Source: an uncultured Hyphomicrobiales bacterium | GTDB taxonomy: Bacteria > Pseudomonadota > Alphaproteobacteria > Rhizobiales > Beijerinckiaceae | Assembly: GCA_903902915.1 (NCBI GenBank) | Contig: CAIUWR010000045.1 | Span: 186,001-250,000 of the forward strand | Length of the DNA: 64,000 bases | Reading direction: 5' to 3' | Shown here: in pieces, positions 10,671 to 19,055 of the stretch | How positions within the stretch are numbered: the first letter of the stretch is position 1 | Layout: each line of letters opens with the position of its first letter | Notes under the pieces: generated by a model | Databases searched by the model: none | The model's input: the letters and a program-made list of their open reading frames with translations, nothing else | What the model was told of the DNA's origin: nothing | Program-made: the position numbers and the translations under genes

Positions 10671-11642
10671 GTGAAAAGCTTTTCCGAACTGACCCCGCGC
10701 GAAATTCTCGCCCTCGCCATTTCGTCCGAGGAAGAGGACTCGCGCATCTATATGGCCTTCGCCGAAGATCTGCGCGAGCGTTATCCCACCTCCGCCAAGG
10801 TCTTCGAGGAGATGGCCGAGGAGGAGACCAGCCATAGGCACATGCTGCTCGGAATCTACGAGACGCGCTTTGGCAAGGTGTTGCCGCCCATCCGCCGCGA
10901 GGACGTGAAGGGCTTTCTGCGCCGCCGCCCGATCTGGCTGACCGCGAATCTGCCGCTGGAGACCATCCGCAAGGAAGCGGAGAACATGGAATTTCAGGCC
11001 GCCCGCTTCTATGAGCGCGCCGCCGAACGCACCACCGATGTGGAGGTGCGCAAGCTGCTGGGCGATCTGGCGGAAGTCGAGAAGGGCCACAAGACCCACG
11101 CCCACAAGCTGGAACAGGCCCTGCTCACCGAAGAGGCGCTGGAGGAAGAGGACAAGACGCGCCACCGCATGTTCGTGCTGCAATATGTGCAGCCGGGCCT
11201 CGCGGGCCTGATGGATGGATCGGTCTCCACCCTGGCGCCGCTCTTCGCCGCCGCTTTCGCCACCCACAGCAACTGGCAGACTTTTCTGGTGGGTCTCGCA
11301 GCCTCCATCGGCGCGGGCATCAGCATGGGCTTCGCCGAGGCCCTGTCGGATGATGGCTCGCTCACCGGGCGCGGCTCGCCCTGGCTGCGTGGCGGCATCT
11401 GCGGCTTGATGACCACCGTGGGCGGCATCGGCCACACCATGCCCTATCTGGTGCCCGACGGCTGGAACAACGCCTTCTGGATCGCCACCGCGATTGCGGG
11501 CGTCATCGTCTTCATCGAATTGTGGGCCATCGCCTGGGTGCGCGCCCGCTACATGGACACGCCTTTCCTGCAAGCGGTCTTCCAGATCGTGCTGGGCGGC
11601 GCCATCGTGCTGGCGGCGGGGATCCTGATCGGCGGGGCTTAG
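10671..11642 (+). CDS. mbfA: Membrane-bound ferritin-like iron exporter MbfA (rubrerythrin/VIT1 fusion)
   Basis: The 323-residue protein joins an N-terminal ferritin-like di-iron domain (about residues 8-150) to a C-terminal VIT1-type membrane domain (about 165-323). Di-iron ligand motifs are visible: SSEEEDSRIY, EEMAEEETSHRHML, EAENMEFQAARFYE and EKGHKTHAHK. The VIT1 part has several membrane helices, including GISMGFAEALSDDGSLTG. In relatives MbfA exports iron and protects against peroxide and acid stress. The GTG at 10671 is preceded by GGAG at the right distance, and a perfect Irr-box-like element lies just upstream, so iron-dependent repression by Irr is likely. No neighbouring gene is obviously linked. 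Confidence 0.93.
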   Translation: MKSFSELTPREILALAISSEEEDSRIYMAFAEDLRERYPTSAKVFEEMAEEETSHRHMLLGIYETRFGKVLPPIRREDVKGFLRRRPIWLTANLPLETIRKEAENMEFQAARFYERAAERTTDVEVRKLLGDLAEVEKGHKTHAHKLEQALLTEEALEEEDKTRHRMFVLQYVQPGLAGLMDGSVSTLAPLFAAAFATHSNWQTFLVGLAASIGAGISMGFAEALSDDGSLTGRGSPWLRGGICGLMTTVGGIGHTMPYLVPDGWNNAFWIATAIAGVIVFIELWAIAWVRARYMDTPFLQAVFQIVLGGAIVLAAGILIGGA

Positions 11643-11677
11643 GGCGCGCTGAACAACGCCAGCGATAAGAAGCGCGC

Positions 11678-11814
11678 GACCCCCACCCCGTCTCGCTGAC
11701 GCGAGCCGACCCTCCCCACAGGGGGGAGGGTGAAGGCGCCAACGATCTGAATTATCTATATGAAACGCCTGCCGATCCCATCCCCCTTGTGGGGAGGGGT
11801 GCGGGGTGGGGGTC
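11678..11814. repeat. Intergenic inverted-repeat element
   Basis: The left arm reads GACCCCCACCCCGTCTCG... with CCCTCCCCACAGGGGGGAGG; the right arm is its near reverse complement (CCCCCTTGTGGGGAGGGG ... GGTGGGGGTC). The unit of about 137 bases fills most of the gap between convergent mbfA and the amino-acid ABC operon. It looks like a dispersed palindromic intergenic repeat and may also terminate both transcripts. No second copy is in this window. Confidence 0.6.
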
Positions 11815-11868
11815 CAGGCGGCTCCGGCGTTAGCGTGGACCAGATCAGTCGAGCTCTGAAGTTAAAAA

Positions 11869-12600
11869 CTACTTGAAACTCGCCCCGATGAACTGCTGCA
11901 ACTCCGCCGTCTGAGGCGCCGCAAAGAGCGCCTTGGGCGCCCCCTGTTCATGCACCCGGCCCTGATGCATGAAGACCAGCTTTGTGCCGACATCGCGCGC
12001 GAAGCGCATTTCGTGGGTGACGAGGATCAGCGTCATGTCCTCGCCCGCCAGTTTCTCCACCACGCGCAAAACTTCGTTGACGAGTTCGGGATCCAGCGCC
12101 GAGGTGATCTCGTCGCAGAGCAGCGCCTTGGGCCGCATGGCCAGCGCGCGGGCGATGGCGACCCGTTGTTGCTGGCCCCCCGAGAGCTGGCTGGGATAGG
12201 CGTCGCGCTTCTCCGCGAGCCCCACCTTGGCGAGCATTTCAAGACCCAGTTCGCGCGCCCGCCCCTCGCCCATCTTTTCCACCACGCGCGGCGCCAGCGT
12301 CACATTGCCCAGCGCAGTCAGATGGGGAAACAGATTGAACTGCTGAAACACCATGCCAACATGACGGCGCAGGGCGCGCATGTCGGTCTTCGCGCCGCCG
12401 ACCTCCAACCCATCGACCATGATGGAGCCCGCGTCATGGGTCTCCAGCCCGTTGACGCAGCGCAGCAGCGTGCTCTTGCCCGACCCCGAACGCCCGATGA
12501 TGGCGACGACGTCGCCCTTTTCCACGGGGAGCGAAACGCCTTTCAGCACCTCGTTGGCGCCGAAGCTCTTGCGGACATCGACGATGCTAACCAGCGGCAT
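11869..12600 (-). CDS. Polar amino-acid ABC transporter, ATP-binding protein
   Basis: This 243-residue ATPase drives the importer encoded upstream. It has Walker [10 protein letters not shown] (residues 36-44), Q-loop [12 protein letters not shown], signature [15 protein letters not shown] and Walker [13 protein letters not shown], in which the usual Phe before Asp-Glu is Cys. The H-loop is [11 protein letters not shown]. The family (GlnQ/HisP type) serves polar amino acids. The ATG at 12600 starts the typical [14 protein letters not shown]; the track start at 12615 is a TTG. It overlaps the end of the preceding permease by 14 bases, so it is the last gene of a four-gene leftward operon. Confidence 0.94.
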   Translation of the reverse strand: MPLVSIVDVRKSFGANEVLKGVSLPVEKGDVVAIIGRSGSGKSTLLRCVNGLETHDAGSIMVDGLEVGGAKTDMRALRRHVGMVFQQFNLFPHLTALGNVTLAPRVVEKMGEGRARELGLEMLAKVGLAEKRDAYPSQLSGGQQQRVAIARALAMRPKALLCDEITSALDPELVNEVLRVVEKLAGEDMTLILVTHEMRFARDVGTKLVFMHQGRVHEQGAPKALFAAPQTAELQQFIGASFK

Positions 12601-13237
12601 TGAGGCGTCTTTCAAGTGATTTCGCCAGAAGCGAAAGCGGATAGCAAAGCGCGAAATAGATCAGGCCCGTGATCGAATACACGAGAAAGGGGCGAAAGGT
12701 GGCGTTGTTGATCATCGCGCCCGCGCGCGACAATTCCACAAAGCCGATGATGGAGGCCAGCGCCGTGCCCTTGATGACCTGCACCGAAAAACCCACCGTC
12801 GGCGGCACGGCGATGCGCAGGGCTTGCGGCAGGATCACGTAGCGCATCTGCTCAACATAGGTCAGCGCCACGCTGGAGCCCGCCTCCCACTGTCCCTTCG
12901 GCACGGACTCCACACAGCCGCGCCAGATCTCCGTGAGGAAGGCGCTGGTCCAGAAAGTGAGCGCCAGAGAAGCCGCCATCCACGGGCTGATCTCGACGCC
13001 GAACAAGGCGGCGCCGAAGCACAGCATGAAGAGCTGCATCAACAGAGGCGTGCCCTGAAAGAACTCGACGTAAAGCGACACGAAGCGTCGAAGCGCCCCG
13101 CTGGCGGACATGCGGGCCAGCAGCAGCAGCAGCCCCACCGCACCGCCCGACACGAAAGCCACCAAGGACAGCGCGATGGTCCAGCGAGTCGCCAGCAGGA
13201 GATTGGAGGTGATGACCCAGAGGGAGAAATCCGCCAC
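12587..13237 (-). CDS. Polar amino-acid ABC transporter, permease
   Basis: This 216-residue inner-membrane protein has five or six hydrophobic helices and the HisMQ-type pattern: YVEFFQGTPLLMQLFMLCFG (the FxxGTPLL motif) and the cytoplasmic EAA loop GQWEAGSSVALTYVEQMRYV that docks onto the ATPase. It pairs with the next permease to form a heterodimeric channel. It ends 14 bases inside the ATPase gene and starts 3 bases after the other permease, so translation is probably coupled. Confidence 0.94.
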   Translation of the reverse strand: MADFSLWVITSNLLLATRWTIALSLVAFVSGGAVGLLLLLARMSASGALRRFVSLYVEFFQGTPLLMQLFMLCFGAALFGVEISPWMAASLALTFWTSAFLTEIWRGCVESVPKGQWEAGSSVALTYVEQMRYVILPQALRIAVPPTVGFSVQVIKGTALASIIGFVELSRAGAMINNATFRPFLVYSITGLIYFALCYPLSLLAKSLERRLNAAG

Positions 13238-13240
13238 GCG

Positions 13241-13903
13241 TCAGGCCTTCGGAAACAGGCGCGAGCCCAGCGCGCGCAGGATGGCGCGGGTGAGCACGGC
13301 GAGCAGGAGATAGGCCAGCGCCACGACGAAATAGGATTCGAAGGCGCGGAAATTGCGCGACTGGATGAAATTCGCCGCATAGGTCAGATCCTCCGCCGAG
13401 ATCTGCGAGACCACGGAGGAGCCCAGCATCACGATGATGATCTGCGAGGCGAGCGCAGGCCAGACCTTCTGGAAGGCTGGTTTCAAGACGACGTGACGCA
13501 GCACCTGCAAGCGCGTCATCGCAAGGCTCACCCCCGCCTCTATCACGCCCTTGGGCGTCGCCTCGCTTCCAGCGCGGATGATTTCGGTGGAATAGGCGCC
13601 AAGGTTGATCGTCATGGCGATGAAGGCCGCCTGCGTTTCGGTAAGTTTCAACCCCGCCGCAGGCAGGCCGAAATAGACGAAGAACAATTGCACCAGAAAC
13701 GGCGTGTTGCGGATCAGCTCCACATAGGCGCCCAGAAGCCCCGCGAGCCAACGCGGCCCGAAGGTGCGCGCGCAGGCGCCCAGCGTCCCCACCAGCACGC
13801 CCGCCATCGTCGAGACGACGGTGAGCGCGACGGTGAAGACGAAACCGCGGGCCAGCACGTCCCAATAGGGCAGCAAGTCCGCAAATTGCAGTTTGTAGAT
13901 CAT
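13241..13903 (-). CDS. Polar amino-acid ABC transporter, permease
   Basis: The 220-residue second permease of the importer carries the same signatures: AYVELIRNTPFLVQLFFVYF near residue 60-80 and the EAA loop TPKGVIEAGVSLAMTRLQVL. It has about five membrane helices. Its start lies 8 bases after the binding-protein stop. Together with the ATPase and binding protein it makes a complete importer; the amino acid carried is not revealed by sequence. Confidence 0.94.
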   Translation of the reverse strand: MIYKLQFADLLPYWDVLARGFVFTVALTVVSTMAGVLVGTLGACARTFGPRWLAGLLGAYVELIRNTPFLVQLFFVYFGLPAAGLKLTETQAAFIAMTINLGAYSTEIIRAGSEATPKGVIEAGVSLAMTRLQVLRHVVLKPAFQKVWPALASQIIIVMLGSSVVSQISAEDLTYAANFIQSRNFRAFESYFVVALAYLLLAVLTRAILRALGSRLFPKA

Positions 13904-13911
13904 GCGCGGCT

Positions 13912-14700
13912 TCAGAAGCCGGGCGGCAGGGGCGCCCTCAGCCAGGTCTGCGAGAGCTTCTCGGACTCGCCGTCGGCGCGCGCCTTGGCGATGATCTCAT
14001 TGACTTTGGCGAGCAGCTTCGGCTCATCCTTGTTCAGGCCGATGAAACAGGGACTGTTCTTCATGACGAACTTCAGTTCAGGCGCGCGCGCCGCGTCACG
14101 GTCCGCGATGACGGCGGCGACCGCATTGCCGGAGGCGAAAATATCAATCTGCCCGGAGACAAAGGCGGTGATGGTGGCGTTATTGTCGTCATAGCGTTTG
14201 ATGGTGGCGTCGGCGGGGGCGAGCTTTGAGAGTTCCTGCTCTTCCAGCGCGCCGCGCGTGGCGCCGATCGTCTTGCCCGCAAGGTCTTCGGGCTTGGCGA
14301 CCGCAGCGGACTTCACACCAAACACGCCCATGAAGAACGGCGCATAGGCGGTGGAAAAATCAATCACCTTTTCGCGATCGGCGTTCTTGCCCAGCGTCGA
14401 GATGACCAGATCGACTTTCTTCGATTGCAGATAGGGAATCCGGTTGGCGCTGGAGACCGCCACCAGCTCGGTGCGCACGCCAAGCTCCTTGCCGATCAGC
14501 CTGGCCATGTCGATGTCGAGACCCTGGGGCTGCATGTCGGCGCCGATGGCGCCGAAAGGCGGATAGTCGGTCGGCACCGCGATGCGAATGACCTTGGCGG
14601 AAAGGATGTCATCGAGCGCCTCGGCGCGGGCGGCGCCTGTGAAGCACGTGAGCGCGAGGGCGCTGGCGAACAAGGCTTGAACAACGCGACGGCGGATCAT
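13912..14700 (-). CDS. Polar amino-acid ABC transporter, periplasmic binding protein
   Basis: This 262-residue solute-binding protein (SBP_bac_3 family) has a signal peptide ending ...CFTGAARA and the typical start of the mature domain, IRIAVPTDYPPFGAIGADMQ. The ligand-binding region DLVISTLGKNADREKVIDFS is standard for polar amino-acid binders. It is the first gene of the leftward operon and is divergent from an ArgE-like deacetylase across 188 bases that hold two TGCATGCA palindromes. The shared control region suggests that the transported compound could be an acylated amino acid or ornithine-like compound, but this is inference. Confidence 0.93.
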   Translation of the reverse strand: MIRRRVVQALFASALALTCFTGAARAEALDDILSAKVIRIAVPTDYPPFGAIGADMQPQGLDIDMARLIGKELGVRTELVAVSSANRIPYLQSKKVDLVISTLGKNADREKVIDFSTAYAPFFMGVFGVKSAAVAKPEDLAGKTIGATRGALEEQELSKLAPADATIKRYDDNNATITAFVSGQIDIFASGNAVAAVIADRDAARAPELKFVMKNSPCFIGLNKDEPKLLAKVNEIIAKARADGESEKLSQTWLRAPLPPGF

Positions 14701-14748
14701 GAGGCGGGCTCCTGTCAGGCTCTAAGACGCCATTTGCTGGCTCCAAGC

Positions 14749-14774
14749 TTGCATGCAAAATTTGTGCATGCAAA
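14749..14774. promoter_or_regulatory. Twin TGCATGCA palindromes, candidate operator
   Basis: TTGCATGCAA (14749-14758) is a perfect palindrome, and a second TGCATGCA core follows exactly 15 bases later within TTTGTGCATGCAAA (14761-14774). They lie between the divergent binding-protein gene and the argE-like gene, so one regulator could control both. The short palindromic form resembles operators of GntR-family regulators, but no regulator gene is nearby. Confidence 0.5.
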
Positions 14775-14888
14775 TGCTAAATAGCGACTGCAAAGCCTAT
14801 CATCCGATTGCGCAGACCTTATGCAGCGTGGCCCATGATTGTGCAGAAGGGCCACGGGGTCGCCCTCAACGTGTGAAAGTTAAAGCGC

Positions 14889-16064
14889 ATGCCTCTCGCG
14901 CCCATGACGGATCGCATCACGCGCATCCTGACCGACCTCGTCGCCTTCGACACGGTGAGCCACAAGTCCAATCTGCCGCTGATCGCTTACATCGAGCGTT
15001 ATCTGGCGGATCTGGGCGTGGCCAGCGAGCGCATCCTCGACAAGACCGGCCAGAAGGCCTCGCTCTTCGCCACCATTGGACCCGGCGACACAAGCGGCTA
15101 CATCCTGTCGGGCCACACGGACGTCGTGCCGGTGGAGGGACAGGCCTGGACCAACGATCCCTTCACCCTCACACAACGCGACGGACGGCTGCATGGGCGC
15201 GGCGCTTGCGACATGAAAGGCTTTGTCGCCGCCTGCCTCGCGCTTGCGCCTGAAATGGCGGCGGCGCGGTTGCGCCTGCCGATACACCTCGCCTTTTCCT
15301 ATGACGAGGAGACCGGCTGCACCGGCGTGCGGCCCATGATCGAACGGCTGGCGCAAAACCCGATACTGCCGCTGGGTTGCTTTGTCGGCGAGCCCACCTC
15401 GATGAATGTCGTCGTCGGCCACAAGGCCAAACACGCCGTGCGCGCCAGCCTGCGCGGCAAGACTTGCCATTCCGCGCTCGCGCCGCACGGCGTCAACGCG
15501 GTGGAATATGCCGCCGATCTGATCATGCTGATGCGGGAGACCGCGCGCGACCTCGCCGCTGACGGCCCGCGCGATCCGCTTCATGAAATTCCCTACACGA
15601 CCGGGCTGACCAGCGTGGCCCACGGCGGGCGGGCGCTGAACATCGTGCCCGATCTATGCGAACTGGAGATGGAGATTCGCGCCATCGGCGCCCATGATCC
15701 AAAAATCATCATGGCCGGCGTCATGCAACGCGCCGAGACCGAAATCGCTGCGGCCATGCGCGCCGCCGACCCCGCCTGCGGCATCGACTTCGCCGAGATA
15801 CAATCTTATCCGGGCCTCGACACCGACCCACAGGCGCCGCTCATAACCCTGACCAAGCAGCTGGCGGGCCGCAACGGCCACGGCAAGGTCGCCTATGGCA
15901 CGGAAGCGGGGCTATTCATGGCCATGGCGGGGATTCCGGCGGTCGTCATCGGGCCGGGCTCCATCGAACAGGCGCACAAGGCGGACGAATTCATCGCCAT
16001 CAGCGAGCTGACCGCCTGCGGCCAGTTCCTGACCCGCCTCATCGCCCATTGCTCCAGCGATTGA
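14889..16064 (+). CDS. argE: Acetylornithine deacetylase (M20 peptidase family)
   Basis: The 391-residue enzyme belongs to the ArgE/DapE group of zinc amidohydrolases and probably removes the acetyl group from N-acetylornithine or a similar N-acyl amino acid. Metal and catalytic motifs are present: SGHTDVVPVEG (about residue 75), GRGACDMKGF, the general-base region SYDEETGCTG, and the C-terminal GPGSIEQAHKADEF. The start is uncertain between 14889 (MPLAPMTDR) and 14904. It sits next to, and divergent from, an amino-acid importer, which may mean a catabolic role rather than arginine synthesis. A phosphoesterase gene follows after 39 bases. Confidence 0.9.
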   Translation: MPLAPMTDRITRILTDLVAFDTVSHKSNLPLIAYIERYLADLGVASERILDKTGQKASLFATIGPGDTSGYILSGHTDVVPVEGQAWTNDPFTLTQRDGRLHGRGACDMKGFVAACLALAPEMAAARLRLPIHLAFSYDEETGCTGVRPMIERLAQNPILPLGCFVGEPTSMNVVVGHKAKHAVRASLRGKTCHSALAPHGVNAVEYAADLIMLMRETARDLAADGPRDPLHEIPYTTGLTSVAHGGRALNIVPDLCELEMEIRAIGAHDPKIIMAGVMQRAETEIAAAMRAADPACGIDFAEIQSYPGLDTDPQAPLITLTKQLAGRNGHGKVAYGTEAGLFMAMAGIPAVVIGPGSIEQAHKADEFIAISELTACGQFLTRLIAHCSSD

Positions 16065-16103
16065 GCCCTTGACGCGCAGGCCGCGACCGGCGACAGAGCC
16101 CGC

Positions 16104-17009
16104 GTGACCAGCTTCCTCATCGCCCACCTGTCCGACGCCCATATCGGCCCCCTGCCCGAGCCGCGCGCGCGCGAGCTGATCGGCAAGCGGCTGACCGGCT
16201 ATCTCAACTGGAAGCGCCGCGACCGCATCCACGACATGGACGTGCTGACCCGTCTGGTGGCCGACATGCGGGCGCACAAGCCCGATCACATCATGATGAC
16301 CGGCGATGTGCTCAATATCGGCCTGCCCGCCGAGTTTCCGCTCGCCGCCGCCTGGCTGCACACATTGGGCGAGCCCCATGACGTGAGCTTCGTGCCGGGC
16401 AATCACGACGCCTATGTGCGCAGCTCGATGCCCTATCTGCTGCGCACCTTCGCGCCCTGGACCTCGCCGGACGGCGGTCACGAGACCGCTTATCCTTATC
16501 TGCGCGTGCGCGGAAACATCGCCTTCATCGGCCTGTCGTCGGGCGTGCCCACGCCTTTCTTCATCGCCTCGGGCAAGCTGGGCCGGACGCAGCGCAAGGC
16601 CTTCAAGACCGTGCTCGACGAGACCAGGGCGCGAGGGCTGATGCGCGTGGTGATGATCCACCACCCGCCGTTCCGCACCGGCGCCAGCGCCGGGCGCGGC
16701 CTGTCGGATGTGGGCGCCTTCGAGCGGATCATCTCGCGCCACGGGGCGGAGCTGATCGTGCATGGCCACAACCACCGGGCCTCCCTGACCCATCTGCCCA
16801 CACCAGAGGGGCGCGCCCCCGTGGTGGGTGTCGCCTCAGCCTCCGCCGTGCCCGGCACACCCCGCCACAGGGCCGCCTATCACCTGTTCAAGGTGACGCA
16901 GACGCAGGCTGGCTGGGCCCTTGAGGCCCGCGCGCGCGGCCTTCTGCCGGGAACCCGCGAGATCGGCGATCTCGGCCCGATGAACCTGGCCTGGCCGGGC
17001 TACGGCTAG
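16104..17009 (+). CDS. Calcineurin-like metallophosphoesterase
   Basis: The 301-residue protein has all five metal-site blocks of the family: HLSDAHIGPL (residues 8-17), MMTGDVLNIG, FVPGNHDAYV, MIHHPPF and IVHGHNHRA. Members hydrolyse phosphomonoesters or diesters; this cytosolic group is often annotated as cAMP phosphodiesterase-like but the substrate cannot be told. The GTG at 16104 starts directly at the first strand. It may be co-transcribed with argE (39-base gap) and converges on the orphan binding-protein gene, whose stop is 4 bases away. Confidence 0.92.
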   Translation: MTSFLIAHLSDAHIGPLPEPRARELIGKRLTGYLNWKRRDRIHDMDVLTRLVADMRAHKPDHIMMTGDVLNIGLPAEFPLAAAWLHTLGEPHDVSFVPGNHDAYVRSSMPYLLRTFAPWTSPDGGHETAYPYLRVRGNIAFIGLSSGVPTPFFIASGKLGRTQRKAFKTVLDETRARGLMRVVMIHHPPFRTGASAGRGLSDVGAFERIISRHGAELIVHGHNHRASLTHLPTPEGRAPVVGVASASAVPGTPRHRAAYHLFKVTQTQAGWALEARARGLLPGTREIGDLGPMNLAWPGYG

Positions 17010-17013
17010 GGCG

Positions 17014-17976
17014 CTATTTCACGATCTGGATCAGCGTCGACAACTGGTCCCTGGTCAGCGGCGCGGCGAGGAACTTCTGCCGCACGGCGCCGTCCATCAG
17101 CTTGTCGAGGCCGGTGATCACGTCGAAATCGCGCGCGGCCCTGGGCTGAAAGTCGAACGCCGCCTTGCGGGCATATTCCACGGGCGCATTGATATTTGCG
17201 GCCCACATCTCGATGGCTTTGGGATCCGCATACATCCAGTCGAGCGTCTCGCGATAGGCTGTCACATAGCGCGCCAACGCCTCCTTGCGCTCGGTCATCA
17301 CTTTCACGCTGGCGATATCCACGCGCACGGTCTGGTCGCGCAGCGAGGGCGCGTCGTCGCCGGTGGCGATGATGCGGATCTTGCCCTCGGCGATCTCCTT
17401 GAGGCCGAAGGGCGGGGCCGCCCAGCCCATGTCGATCTGGCCGGACATGACCTGCGCGAAGGTGCTCGCCTGATCGCCCGCGGCCAGCAGCTTCATCTTG
17501 GCCCCGGTCTCCTGCGCCAAAGCCACCGCGACCGTGTTGCTGCTCGACCCATTCGACGAGAAGCCCAGAACGGTCTTGTCTGTGGCGTCTTTCAGGCTCT
17601 TGAGCGGCGAATCCGCGCGCGCATACCAGTAGAGGTCGCCTGCGCCTGTGAAATTCGCGCCGATGATGCGCACCGGCGCGCCCTTGGCGAAGGCGCCCAT
17701 GACGCCCGTCGTGCCGACAGCGATGCTGAGATCGGCGGAGCCGGAAATAACGGCCTGCAAGGATTCGCCAGCCCCTGCGGTGGCGTAATATTCGACGTTG
17801 ACGCCGTGTTTCCTGAATATGCCCGCCTGCTGGCCAAGGCGCGGCGCCTCTGTAGCCCAGAGGCCGAAGCCGCCGATGGCGATGCGGAATGTGTCGAGGC
17901 TTTGCTGGGCCTGAGCGCCCGCTGAAACGGCCAAAAGGCCGAAGGCGCCCGCAAGCGCGCCGTAAATGGCTCTCAT
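17014..17976 (-). CDS. NMT1/THI5-like ABC substrate-binding protein (orphan)
   Basis: This 320-residue secreted binding protein has a signal peptide ending SAGAQAQ and the SsuA/ThiY/NMT1 pattern: LGQQAGIFRKHGVNVEYYAT, SGSADLSIAVGTTGVMGAF and QVMSGQIDMGWAAPPFGL. Relatives bind nitrate, taurine, sulfonates, pyrimidines or aromatic acids. There is no permease or ATPase beside it, so it either serves a distant transporter or is a regulator-type binder. A strong ribosome-binding site (GGGAGG) lies seven bases before the ATG. A perfect hairpin separates it from the Tim44-like gene. Confidence 0.88.
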   Translation of the reverse strand: MRAIYGALAGAFGLLAVSAGAQAQQSLDTFRIAIGGFGLWATEAPRLGQQAGIFRKHGVNVEYYATAGAGESLQAVISGSADLSIAVGTTGVMGAFAKGAPVRIIGANFTGAGDLYWYARADSPLKSLKDATDKTVLGFSSNGSSSNTVAVALAQETGAKMKLLAAGDQASTFAQVMSGQIDMGWAAPPFGLKEIAEGKIRIIATGDDAPSLRDQTVRVDIASVKVMTERKEALARYVTAYRETLDWMYADPKAIEMWAANINAPVEYARKAAFDFQPRAARDFDVITGLDKLMDGAVRQKFLAAPLTRDQLSTLIQIVK

Positions 17977-18027
17977 GTCATCCTCCCGAACGCCGACTTG
18001 ATGCCGGTCCTGACGGGATGATGCAGC

Positions 18028-18059
18028 AGAGCGGCGAGGTTGAAAAGCCTCGCCGCTCT
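18028..18059 (-). terminator. Perfect 12-bp hairpin downstream of the Tim44-like gene
   Basis: AGAGCGGCGAGG (18028-18039) and CCTCGCCGCTCT (18048-18059) form a perfect stem with an 8-base loop, 9 bases after the stop codon of the leftward Tim44-like gene. There is no T run on the leftward side, so it may stabilise the 3' end or act as a weak terminator. Confidence 0.55.
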
Positions 18060-18068
18060 GGTTCAGGT

Positions 18069-19055
18069 TCAGGAGGCCTGTTGAATGGCCGAAAGCTTCC
18101 AGCCCAGCGCGCTCGCCCCGGCGATGCGCTGGAAGGTCCAGACCTCGGTGGCCTGCTCCGCGACGGACGGATTGCCCGACACGATGCGGCCGGTGGCGCG
18201 ATCCTGCATCACGTCGATGAGCGAGAACCGCATGGCCAAGGTGGCGTAATCGTCATTGTCCTCGCGCCAGGCCTCGGACAGGTCGCCCTGCAGCAGCTTC
18301 ACGCCGGAGATCTTGTTGATCACGCCACTGCGGACATGTTCGGCGATCTCCTGCGAGAAGTAGGAGACCATTTCCGAGGTGGCCAGCGCGCGCAGGCGTT
18401 CAAGATTTTCGTCGCTATAGGCGCTCTGGGTGTCGCCGAGCAGGCGTTCGAAAGCGCTGAAGTCGGCGTCCTGCAGCTGGATCGGCGTCACCACGGGCGG
18501 CTGGGGCTGCGGCGCGCCGCCAAAACCGCCCATCGGCCCGGACGAAGCCCCATAGGCGGAACGCTCGCTCGACCCGGCCATCGAGGGTTGGTTGCGGTTG
18601 GCGAACCAGCTCAAGACGAACCGGGCGACGAAGAAGAGCAGCGCAAGCTGGAACAGGAGGCCAAGGATCGAGCCGATTCCGCCATGGCCCATCATGCCAT
18701 GCCCGAACAGCATGCCGACCAGACCGGCGCCCAGAAAGCCCGCCATCAAGCCGCCGCCAAAACCGCTGAACATGCCGCCGAACAACCCGCGCGAGGGCGT
18801 CGGCTGGCTGTAGGACGGCTGGCTATAAGAGGGCTGCGGCGTCATGGAACGCTCCATGGGCGCGACCGTATGGGGCGCAGTCGCCGTTGGCGGCGGCGCG
18901 GAAAAGGTTTTGGCGCCACGGCTGCCGAAGCTGGAACCGCCGCCAAGGCGCGCCTCCGCGACGGCGGGCGCAAAGGCCAGCGCTGCGGCCAGACCCAGCG
19001 CGAGAGCGGCGTTGCGAGAGACTATGCCACGCAAGAAATAGAAGAAGGAGGACAT
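18069..19055 (-). CDS. Tim44-like domain membrane protein
   Basis: The 328-residue protein has an N-terminal hydrophobic signal (ALALGLAAALAFAPAVAEA), a Ser/Pro/Gln-rich stretch with repeated SYSQP, a Gly-rich hydrophobic region (GGGLMAGFLGAGLVGMLFGHG), a second membrane helix (ILGLLFQLALLFFVARFVLS) and a C-terminal Tim44-like domain (about residues 190-328, starting DFSAFERLLGDTQSAY). Tim44-like domains bind membranes; in alphaproteobacteria these proteins are envelope proteins of unknown job. The ATG at 19055 follows GAGGG and gives a clear signal sequence; the track start at 19100 does not. A strong terminator sits 167 bases upstream on the same strand. Confidence 0.88.
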   Translation of the reverse strand: MSSFFYFLRGIVSRNAALALGLAAALAFAPAVAEARLGGGSSFGSRGAKTFSAPPPTATAPHTVAPMERSMTPQPSYSQPSYSQPTPSRGLFGGMFSGFGGGLMAGFLGAGLVGMLFGHGMMGHGGIGSILGLLFQLALLFFVARFVLSWFANRNQPSMAGSSERSAYGASSGPMGGFGGAPQPQPPVVTPIQLQDADFSAFERLLGDTQSAYSDENLERLRALATSEMVSYFSQEIAEHVRSGVINKISGVKLLQGDLSEAWREDNDDYATLAMRFSLIDVMQDRATGRIVSGNPSVAEQATEVWTFQRIAGASALGWKLSAIQQAS

